NCBI GenBank assembly: GCA_964616145.1
Contig: CAZTRD010000034.1
Coordinates: 1 to 8,812 of the forward strand
Length of the DNA: 8,812 nt
Direction: 5' to 3'
Source: JAQTNP01 sp964616145
Lineage (GTDB): Bacteria > Patescibacteriota > Minisyncoccia > Minisyncoccales > PEYH01
Shown here: piece after piece, positions 4,726-8,812 of the stretch
Numbering within the stretch: the first letter of the stretch is position 1
Layout of the letters: the number at the start of each line of letters is the position of its first letter
The notes under the pieces: generated by a model
The model's database searches: none
What the model was told of the DNA's origin: nothing
The model's input: the letters and a program-made list of their open reading frames with translations, nothing else
Translations under genes and position numbers: made by a program

Positions 4726-5148
4726 ATGAAAAAAATAATATTGTTAAGTTTGTTATCAATCATTGTTTTATTTATCGTTGGTTGTAAAGATTGTCCTTCT
4801 TGTCCTGCCTGTGTTCAAAGGCTATGTCCAGAAAAGATATGTCCTTCTTGTCCAAAATGTGAAGATATAAAACCACAGGATAAAGATTTAATTGTTGAGT
4901 ATAAGGGGTGGAAAGATGGTTATAATACATATTCTATTTTAAATCCTAATCAACGAAAAGTTCTAGCACAAATAGAAACCATTTGTTACGATGGGGATGA
5001 TAATGAAATCCCCAATAATGATAAAGGTAAATATTTTATTGATGCGATGTCAGGATTGAATGATAATATGCTTGGGTCAGGTTTATGGCGTGCTAATTGT
5101 CCTGAAGACCATAAGAAAACTTCGGTTAAGGCAACTATAATAGGCTAA
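4726..5148 (+). CDS. Cys-rich lipoprotein, 140 aa
   Basis: The frame is open from an ATG at 4714 that overlaps the previous stop, but the ATG at 4726 gives a clean signal peptide (MKKIILLSLLSIIVLFIVGC) with lipobox I17-V18-G19-C20, so 4726 is preferred. After the lipid anchor Cys20, residues 20-48 hold a dense Cys-Pro pattern (CKDCPSCPAC, LCPEKICPSC, CPKCEDI) of paired CxxC-type motifs. These could bind metal or form disulfides. The rest is a likely beta-domain with YSILNPNQRKVLAQIETIC and YDGDDNEIP, similar in style to extracellular FxLyD-like domains and to the NPN region of the lipoprotein at 3789. No enzyme motif is seen. It closes the second envelope unit and is followed by a T6 tract. 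Confidence 0.7.
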   Translation: MKKIILLSLLSIIVLFIVGCKDCPSCPACVQRLCPEKICPSCPKCEDIKPQDKDLIVEYKGWKDGYNTYSILNPNQRKVLAQIETICYDGDDNEIPNNDKGKYFIDAMSGLNDNMLGSGLWRANCPEDHKKTSVKATIIG

Positions 5149-5178
5149 CAAAAAACCTTATTTAAAAACATAAAACTC

Positions 5179-5184
5179 TTTTTT
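5179..5184 (+). terminator. T6 terminator between convergent units
   Basis: TTTTTT lies 30 bases after the lipoprotein stop. On the opposite strand the same interval gives T5 and T6 runs (about 5165-5169 and 5150-5155) after the minus-strand gene ending at 5215, so the gap 5149-5214 can terminate both directions. Confidence 0.45.
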
Positions 5185-5214
5185 GTTTTGGAGTACCTTT
5201 AATTTTTCTGCAGT

Positions 5215-5490
5215 CTAAGATACCTTTTTAAGCACGATTTTTGAGATATCTCTAAATGGTGCGTAGGCACATGGTCTACCTGGAATTATTTTTTCGAACT
5301 CTTCTAAGGAAATGATTGGTTTGTGCTGAATATAGTCATATAATTTAGCAACATGAAAATAATGCAACTTTTTATGTCCAAAATCGATTTGAGGTAAACC
5401 TTTAGCCTCCCCATTTGCACATATTTCTAAGATGTATCCTTTATTATGGGCTTCAATAAAGAAATTACATATAAATATTGCTTTCTTCAT
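5215..5490 (-). CDS. Hypothetical protein, 91 aa, leaderless
   Basis: Read on the minus strand from ATG at 5490 to TAG at 5217-5215. The 91 residues start MKKAIFICNFFIEAHNKGYI, then EICANGEAKGLPQIDFGHKK, and end in a helix SLEEFEKIIPG plus a basic strand. The hydrophobic start is too broken by polar residues to be a convincing signal peptide. Mixed strand/helix content suggests a small soluble alpha/beta protein. No Shine-Dalgarno sequence precedes the ATG, while a TATA-like element lies 18-30 bases upstream, so translation is probably leaderless. It diverges from the HTH/zinc-ribbon gene and shares that gene's promoter region. No family was recognised. Confidence 0.65.
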   Translation of the reverse strand: MKKAIFICNFFIEAHNKGYILEICANGEAKGLPQIDFGHKKLHYFHVAKLYDYIQHKPIISLEEFEKIIPGRPCAYAPFRDISKIVLKKVS

Positions 5491-5503
5491 AGCAGAATAG
5501 GGA

Positions 5504-5526
5504 CTTTTTTATAAGTTATAAACTTT
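5504..5526 (-). promoter_or_regulatory. Divergent TATA region
   Basis: On the minus strand this reads AAAGTTTATAAC followed by TTATAAAAAAG, about 18-30 bases before the ATG at 5490. Read on the plus strand, TTATAAACT (5516-5524) would place a start near 5542-5546, at the conserved leader motif of the divergent gene. One AT-rich patch may thus serve both directions. Confidence 0.5.
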
Positions 5527-5537
5527 GTGTAAAAAAC

Positions 5538-5608
5538 AATTGTGAAACAATACATTCAGGCCAAATCTAATTCTCAAAATTTTTCCTTTCTTACCGAAGA
5601 AAAAATTT
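5538..5608 (+). promoter_or_regulatory. Conserved leader with two stem-loops
   Basis: The leader opens with AATTGTGAAACAAT, a 5-bp hairpin (ATTGT/ACAAT, GAA loop), then TTCAGG; 5538-5563 matches 657-682. A second hairpin pairs AAATTTTT (5577-5584) with AAAAATTT (5601-5608). The 14 bases at 5570-5583 are identical to 7864-7877 in the leader of the HNH gene, and both leaders end in TGATAAAAATG. A GTG at 5542 is in frame with the gene but falls inside this element. Confidence 0.55.
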
Positions 5609-5622
5609 ACTTAGTGATAAAA

Positions 5623-6300
5623 ATGGCTTGGTATGATAATAATAAAGGCATTGACTTCAAAAACCTAAAAAGACCAGGCCGTTATAGAAGAATAACTATT
5701 GATTTTGACAAACTAAAGCAACTTTATCATCAGGGAAAATTAATAAAAGACATTGCTTCTTATTTTAACTGCTCAATACCAACTATCAGAAGGCATCTTA
5801 AATTTCTAATACCCAAAGACCGCCAAAGGTACAAGTTCAATTATTCCCAGACAAATCCAATAAATCAAAGAATCATAAAACTTTACACAAACCACCATTA
5901 CTCAACTGAAACCATAGCAGAGAAAATCGGATTAGCAGATGAAACAGTTAGAAGAAGATTACAGAGATTAGATGTTGAATTAAGGGGAAGGAACTTCAAA
6001 AATCTTGAAACATTCCACCCTATGAAGCTTAACAGAAGAAAAGATAAGCAATATCCCATTATTGATTTAAACTTGTTCAACCAGAAATTTCTTGAGTATT
6101 ACTGCTTGATGCTGCCTCAGAAAAAGATAGCTGAATTATTGCAGATAGACAGGGCAACTGTTTCAAGAAGAATAAAATATTTTAGAAGCCAGTATTATTT
6201 CAAGCAGAGGTTCTGCAAAAGATGCAGCAACCTATTTAGGTTTAGGGTTTCAGAGCATCAAAGAAGCTCTAATATTTGTAGTAAGTGTAGGTTGAATTAA
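5623..6300 (+). CDS. Triple-HTH DNA-binding protein with C-terminal zinc ribbon
   Basis: The frame extends to a GTG at 5542, but ATG at 5623 is preferred: GTGAT lies just before it and the 27 upstream codons cover a leader shared with other genes. The 225-residue product has three homeodomain-like HTH units at about 27-63, 79-121 and 148-187 (for example QKKIAELLQIDRATVSRR), in the style of resolvase or Hin HTHs. A four-Cys zinc ribbon follows: Cys198-x2-Cys201 and Cys219-x2-Cys222. It is basic throughout. No catalytic domain is present, so it probably binds DNA as a regulator or as the recognition part of a mobile element. The HTH style matches the nuclease fusion at 1998. Its stop overlaps the stop of the convergent membrane gene. 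Confidence 0.7.
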   Translation: MAWYDNNKGIDFKNLKRPGRYRRITIDFDKLKQLYHQGKLIKDIASYFNCSIPTIRRHLKFLIPKDRQRYKFNYSQTNPINQRIIKLYTNHHYSTETIAEKIGLADETVRRRLQRLDVELRGRNFKNLETFHPMKLNRRKDKQYPIIDLNLFNQKFLEYYCLMLPQKKIAELLQIDRATVSRRIKYFRSQYYFKQRFCKRCSNLFRFRVSEHQRSSNICSKCRLN

Positions 6301-6893
6301 ACCTTTTTATCCTTAAATTTTGTGACACCCAGTTTGTAGGTTTGAATGGACTTGACTACTGCTGACATATCCCCTAACTTATCTTCTTTAATAAATTGTA
6401 GGATTGTATTAAGATATGAATCGGTAGTCAAATTCCTCACCTCAGAAGATTCAATCCCCTTTATCCCCCTCAATTCTTTCTCAGAGTCATTTAGTAGTTT
6501 GATAACATCTTTCTTTAAATCAGGAGATTTTAAGACGTTATTCTCTATTTTTAACATCCAGTGCTGCATTTTAGTTTTATCCTGAGTGTCTACTTCATCT
6601 TCGATCTTTTCTTTTTCATCTTCAAATCTATTGTCTTTTAGGAAACTGATGATCAACAATACAATCAATAAGATTATACATACTATCATCAAGACAAAAA
6701 CAACGAGATTACCTCCTTGGTTAAGAAGGGGTTTTCCAAAGTAATTGGCCAAAGCAACAATACCAAAAATAAATCCTAATAAAAAAACAAACGCCAAAAC
6801 TATCTTGTACTTTGAGGGCATATTTTTCATTAATTCTTCCCTTGTTTTTCTTTCGAAAGGGTTCAATTTCTGGATTGGATTCTCAACAACCAT
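6297..6893 (-). CDS. Two-helix membrane protein with cytoplasmic helical tail, 198 aa
   Basis: Read on the minus strand from ATG at 6893. An N-terminal soluble segment of 29 residues (NPIQKLNPFERKTREELMKN) precedes two transmembrane helices at about 30-50 and 62-85. A long charged tail (86-198) follows, with an acidic coiled-coil-like part (RFEDEKEKIEDEVDTQDK) and helical repeats. The tail may interact with partners inside the cell. The start lies one base after the stop of the upstream small membrane gene, and CGT-TAA-A precedes the ATG, so translation is probably coupled. The gene ends tail-to-tail with the HTH/zinc-ribbon gene, using the same TTAA for both stops. No family was recognised. 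Confidence 0.7.
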   Translation of the reverse strand: MVVENPIQKLNPFERKTREELMKNMPSKYKIVLAFVFLLGFIFGIVALANYFGKPLLNQGGNLVVFVLMIVCIILLIVLLIISFLKDNRFEDEKEKIEDEVDTQDKTKMQHWMLKIENNVLKSPDLKKDVIKLLNDSEKELRGIKGIESSEVRNLTTDSYLNTILQFIKEDKLGDMSAVVKSIQTYKLGVTKFKDKKV

Positions 6894-6894
6894 T

Positions 6895-7065
6895 TTAACG
6901 TCTTATAGCATATATGAAACAAACAACCGCCAAAATCAATGATACTGGAGAAGTAATCATCGCTATCAAATTTCTTTCATAGGCTTTAAATGCGGTTGTA
7001 AACGCAATCATAAAAAACATTCCCCCAATATATGCTATTAGCGCCCTTTTAGTTTTGATTTTCAT
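6895..7065 (-). CDS. Small membrane protein, 56 aa
   Basis: The frame extends to 7137, but ATG at 7065 is chosen because GGGGTGAAT lies directly upstream and because the residues before it would cover the promoter. The 56-residue product has a basic start (MKIKTKR), helix 1 at about 8-27 (ALIAYIGGMFFMIAFTTAF), a short charged loop (KAYERN) and helix 2 at about 34-53 (ITSPVSLILAVVCFIYAI), ending in Arg-Arg. It is the first gene of a two-gene minus-strand operon, with the next ATG one base after its stop. Both products are membrane proteins and may form one complex. Confidence 0.65.
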   Translation of the reverse strand: MKIKTKRALIAYIGGMFFMIAFTTAFKAYERNLIAMITSPVSLILAVVCFIYAIRR

Positions 7066-7109
7066 ATTATTCACCCCACATGTATTAAAGAAAATTGAAT
7101 CATCCCTTC

Positions 7110-7118
7110 TATATAAAG
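7110..7118 (-). promoter_or_regulatory. TATA box of the minus-strand membrane operon
   Basis: On the minus strand this reads CTTTATATAG, about 45 bases before the ATG at 7065, leaving a leader of roughly 20 bases with the GGGGTGAAT ribosome binding site. It overlaps the left arm of the hairpin belonging to the divergent 45-aa gene. Confidence 0.5.
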
Positions 7119-7148
7119 ATTTCTTTAATTCTAGCAAAAAAGAAATCT
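7117..7148 (+). promoter_or_regulatory. Hairpin upstream of the 45-aa gene
   Basis: AGATTTCTTT (7117-7126) pairs perfectly with AAAGAAATCT (7139-7148) over 10 bp around a 12-base loop, ending 7 bases before the ATG at 7156. As DNA it is an inverted repeat beside the divergent TATA box, so an operator role is equally possible. Confidence 0.45.
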
Positions 7149-7155
7149 AATTAAA

Positions 7156-7293
7156 ATGCCCATTAACATTAAACTCTATTTTAAGAGCGGAAACACCCAG
7201 CTTCTTGAAAGAGTTGATTACACAGAAAAACTCAGGCAGCAACTAGATGAAAAAACAAAAAACGGGATAATAGTTGATTTTGAGGTTTTCTAG
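7156..7293 (+). CDS. Small hypothetical protein, 45 aa
   Basis: ATG at 7156 runs 45 codons to TAG at 7291-7293. The product reads like a compact strand-helix-strand fold: MPINIKLYFKSGNTQLLERV, then a basic/acidic helix (YTEKLRQQLDEKTKNG) and the strand IIVDFEVF. The pattern of two hydrophobic strands flanking an amphipathic helix is unlikely in random sequence. There is no strong ribosome binding site, only AATTAAAATG after a 10-bp hairpin. The gene stands alone between a divergent operon and the convergent glycosylase gene 12 bases away. No family was recognised. Confidence 0.5.
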   Translation: MPINIKLYFKSGNTQLLERVDYTEKLRQQLDEKTKNGIIVDFEVF

Positions 7294-7305
7294 GGTTAAT
7301 TATAT

Positions 7306-7791
7306 CTAGTTTCTATTTTCAATTAACTTCTTAATCATGTTAGCTTTTTCCTCAATGCTTATCTTTCTATTTGCAGCAGATGTTGAAGGGATATAACTAT
7401 ATTTTACACTTAGTTCTAATTCATTAAACGCATTATACGCTTCTTTTCCAGCAACTAAAAATAGTCTTAGGTTAGGATATTTCTTTGTCAATTCAATAAA
7501 ATCGTTAGGTGCTTTCTCTTTAAAGTTATGATCCATGCTACCCCCCCTCTCACCCGCATGAAATACATCCCACAATCCTATCTTATTCTGAAGTAAAATA
7601 TTTATTTTCTCTTTATACCTTATACCTCCTAAATCCTTATCGACAACTTTAGCCATTACCTTCCAAAAATCATTAGTAGGATTAGCATAATATTCTTTTT
7701 TCTCCAAAGAGATATCACTAGGCAAAGAGCCTAAAATCAATACTTCTGTTTTCTCGTCAATGATTGGATTTAATCCTGTTTTAACGCTCAT
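7306..7791 (-). CDS. Hypoxanthine/uracil-DNA glycosylase (UDG superfamily family 6, HDG)
   Basis: The 161-residue product is full length for family 6 of the uracil-DNA glycosylase superfamily, which removes deoxyinosine (hypoxanthine), a product of adenine deamination, from DNA to start base excision repair. The first family motif is clear: VLILGSLPSDIS (17-28) followed by YYANPTNDFW (34-43), in which Asn40 matches the catalytic Asn known for family 6. LWDVFHAGERGGSMD (about 73-87) and LFLVAGKEAYNAF follow. The C-terminal loop is PSTSAAN, where PSTSPAN is usual, so one Pro is lost. No Shine-Dalgarno sequence precedes the ATG. A TATA box 25 bases upstream indicates a leaderless mRNA. The gene diverges from the HNH gene. 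Confidence 0.85.
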   Translation of the reverse strand: MSVKTGLNPIIDEKTEVLILGSLPSDISLEKKEYYANPTNDFWKVMAKVVDKDLGGIRYKEKINILLQNKIGLWDVFHAGERGGSMDHNFKEKAPNDFIELTKKYPNLRLFLVAGKEAYNAFNELELSVKYSYIPSTSAANRKISIEEKANMIKKLIENRN

Positions 7792-7811
7792 GGATTAACT
7801 GTTATATCCTC

Positions 7812-7821
7812 AAATTTAAAC
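7812..7821 (-). promoter_or_regulatory. TATA box of the glycosylase gene (leaderless)
   Basis: Read on the minus strand this is GTTTAAATTT, centred about 25 bases before the ATG at 7791. TTTAAA is symmetric, so it could also serve the plus-strand HNH gene, whose leader would then begin near 7842. Confidence 0.6.
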
Positions 7822-7852
7822 CTTTCGACCTTCACAAAGCCATCTTAGGGCC

Positions 7853-7902
7853 ATTGTGAAACCATTCTCAAAATTTTCTTAATCATTCAGAAAAGAAAAT
7901 TT
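7853..7902 (+). promoter_or_regulatory. Conserved leader and hairpin of the HNH gene
   Basis: ATTGTGAAAC (7853-7862) matches the leader motif at 5539-5548, and 7864-7877 is identical to 5570-5583. AAATTTTCTT (7871-7880) pairs with AAGAAAATTT (7893-7902) in a perfect 10-bp stem, 12 bases before the ATG. Compared with the leader at 5538, the part between the two shared blocks is missing. Confidence 0.55.
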
Positions 7903-7914
7903 CAGTTGATAAAA

Positions 7915-8415
7915 ATGCCACCCATTACAATATTACATCATCCATTGATTATTTGCAAATGGTGTAAACGGGAGTCCTCCAATAATCTTATGGGTAACAA
8001 ACTATACTGTTCAGATGAGTGCAAGCGTGTTGCTAATCTTGAGCGTACCAAACAAAGGTATTATCAAAAGAAAGAGGAATGGCTTATATATGGAAATCAA
8101 TGGCGGAGTCGTAATCCAGATTATATGAAGAATTACAAGATTAATCTTAAAAATAACAACCCTAAACTTGTGAAGATGTATAGAATCAACAATCTTTTTG
8201 GTATTTCACTAGAATTATATGAACAACTAACTAAGAAATGTATGATAAGAGGATGCGATTTTTCCCTTACAGTAGATGTGCATCATATTGACAGAAACAA
8301 TCAGAATAACAACCCCCCTAATCTTGTAGGTCTTTGCCCTTCACACCATCAGCTGATTCACAGGCTGAATTACAGATTAATTCTCAAATCGGATGGATGG
8401 GCATTAGAACCATAA
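7915..8415 (+). CDS. HNH endonuclease with N-terminal zinc finger
   Basis: ATG at 7915 (TTGAT just before it) is chosen over an in-frame TTG at 7906. The 166-residue protein has an N-terminal four-Cys zinc finger: Cys14-x2-Cys17 and Cys32-x3-Cys36, followed by an Arg/Lys-rich helix. A basic Asn-rich linker (about 50-95) leads to an HNH nuclease domain: Cys109 and Cys114, the DVHHIDRN core with His123-His124, the NNNPPNLVGLC stretch, then Cys141, His144-His145 and His149. The extra Cys pairs should hold a structural zinc, with one His of the HH pair activating water. The domain layout resembles free-standing homing endonucleases and phage HNH proteins. Its leader is shared with the HTH/zinc-ribbon gene. 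Confidence 0.8.
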   Translation: MPPITILHHPLIICKWCKRESSNNLMGNKLYCSDECKRVANLERTKQRYYQKKEEWLIYGNQWRSRNPDYMKNYKINLKNNNPKLVKMYRINNLFGISLELYEQLTKKCMIRGCDFSLTVDVHHIDRNNQNNNPPNLVGLCPSHHQLIHRLNYRLILKSDGWALEP

Positions 8416-8442
8416 CTGAATCATTTTCTTGATTCTTCTTTG

Positions 8443-8474
8443 TAGAGATTTTTTACTTAGTAGAAAAATCTCTA
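8443..8474 (+). promoter_or_regulatory. Hairpin upstream of the 73-aa gene
   Basis: TAGAGATTTTT (8443-8453) pairs with AAAAATCTCTA (8464-8474) over 11 bp. After one bulged G the stem continues as TAC/GTA to a TTA loop. It ends 14 bases before the ATG at 8489 and just before the GAGGTG ribosome binding site. Built like the hairpin at 3046 (long stem, bulged purine, 3 bp, 3-base loop). Confidence 0.5.
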
Positions 8475-8488
8475 AAGAGGTGAACAAT

Positions 8489-8710
8489 ATGCCAGATTGG
8501 GATATAATCAACAAAAGAAAAAGAAAAGAAATAAACCTTGGCATGGCTAAGAACGGGGCCATTCAGCTATTGAAGAATAATAGTTATGATGATTGGTCAA
8601 AGCTCTACAAGTCAAATGTTAGGCTTCTCTTCATTCTCAATGAGGAGCTTGACCATGAGCTTTTAGATGGGAAAATCTGCGAAGAAGAATGCCTAGAGGT
8701 AATAACATGA
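8489..8710 (+). CDS. Hypothetical protein, 73 aa
   Basis: ATG at 8489 is chosen over an upstream in-frame start at 8429 because AAAGAGGTGA lies nine bases before it and the upstream codons cover a hairpin. The 73-residue product is helical and charged: MPDWDIINKRKRKEINLGMA, then QLLKNNSYDDWSKLYKSN, VRLLFILNEELDHE and an acidic end with two Cys (GKICEEECLEVIT). The N-terminal half is basic and the C-terminal half acidic. There is no membrane segment. Its TGA overlaps the ATG of the next gene in ATGA, a sign of translational coupling. Small basic proteins of this style are common in archaeal viruses and plasmids. No family was recognised. Confidence 0.65.
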   Translation: MPDWDIINKRKRKEINLGMAKNGAIQLLKNNSYDDWSKLYKSNVRLLFILNEELDHELLDGKICEEECLEVIT

Positions 8711-8812
8711 AAATACCAAGTTTGCATCAGCAAATGTTTGGCGATATAAACAAGCATCTTAACAATATCAGAGCACAAATGAATGAGGAAATAAGGGAAA
8801 AATTTCTTAAGA
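8707..8812 (+). CDS. Start of a helical hypothetical protein (3' truncated)
   Basis: ATG at 8707 overlaps the preceding stop by four bases (ATGA), and the frame stays open to the window end, giving 35 residues. The visible part (MKIPSLHQQMFGDINKHLNN followed by IRAQMNEEIREKFLK) is amphipathic and helical, and may be the start of a coiled coil. GCCTAGAGGT just upstream can act as ribosome binding site. Function cannot be judged from the fragment; coupling suggests it works with the 73-aa protein. Confidence 0.6.
   Translation, partial: MKIPSLHQQMFGDINKHLNNIRAQMNEEIREKFLK

Noticed and set aside
5542..5622. GTG at 5542 as start of the HTH/zinc-ribbon gene
   Set aside because: The extra 27 codons are the leader shared with 657 and 7853, and a GTGAT ribosome binding site lies just before ATG 5623.
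5898..6080. Minus-strand frame of 60 codons inside the HTH/zinc-ribbon gene
   Set aside because: It lies wholly opposite a well-supported DNA-binding protein and has no promoter or ribosome binding site.
6346..6942. Plus-strand frames opposite the minus-strand membrane operon
   Set aside because: Low-complexity Ser/Phe-rich or mixed translations antisense to convincing membrane proteins with coupled starts.
1..8812. Firm assignment as a virus or plasmid
   Set aside because: No integrase, capsid, terminase, replication or partition gene and no attachment site can be seen, so the accessory nature stays an inference.

Overview
The window looks archaeal, and most likely comes from a small-genome lineage such as the DPANN group (Woesearchaeota or Pacearchaeota type). 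The lineage is an inference. The DNA is very AT-rich. Several genes have archaeal TATA boxes of the GTTTAAATA or GTTTATATA type. Some of these boxes lie about 25 bases from the ATG with no Shine-Dalgarno sequence, which implies leaderless mRNAs. Other genes use GGTG or GAGGTG ribosome binding sites, and oligo-T tracts follow several stop codons. No rRNA, tRNA, CRISPR array or recognisable insertion sequence was seen.

Layout. Positions 1-570 hold the end of a membrane protein gene and two tiny genes in a row. Positions 570-1580 are gene-poor. They hold an orphan promoter with a leader motif, a 50-residue minus-strand gene, and two copies of a 90-base element (897-986 and 1416-1505). These copies flank a DUF488 gene, and the second lies upstream of an unknown acidic protein. 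Positions 1998-3359 encode a protein with four helix-turn-helix units fused to a nuclease-like domain, then a small protein resembling archaeal ssDNA-binding proteins. Positions 3390-5148 are an envelope block: two near-identical TATA promoters, two small membrane proteins and two lipoproteins. Positions 5215-7065 hold a leaderless minus-strand gene, a triple-HTH plus zinc-ribbon protein, and a two-gene minus-strand membrane operon. The right end holds a 45-residue gene, a minus-strand family 6 hypoxanthine/uracil-DNA glycosylase, an HNH endonuclease with an extra zinc finger, and two translationally coupled small genes, the last cut by the window edge.

The most interesting signals are non-coding. 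The two 90-base copies match without indels, and their differences fall almost only in an apical stem-loop where they keep base pairing (two compensatory pair changes and one repaired mismatch). This points to a selected structured RNA. Each copy is followed by a T7 tract that forms the 5' arm of an AU-rich hairpin, then a GGTGAT ribosome binding site and a start codon. This layout would suit a cis-regulatory, riboswitch-like leader. Beyond these two, six more plus-strand genes have a stem-loop of 7 to about 12 base pairs close upstream of the start, while the genes with clear TATA boxes lack one. Three sites (657, 5538, 7853) share a leader motif beginning ATTGTGAAA; two of these leaders precede a DNA-binding protein and an HNH nuclease.

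Nuclease, HTH and HNH genes with shared leaders, together with a run of tiny unknown genes, suggest an integrated or accessory segment (provirus, plasmid or homing-gene cluster). No integrase, capsid or replication gene is visible to prove it.
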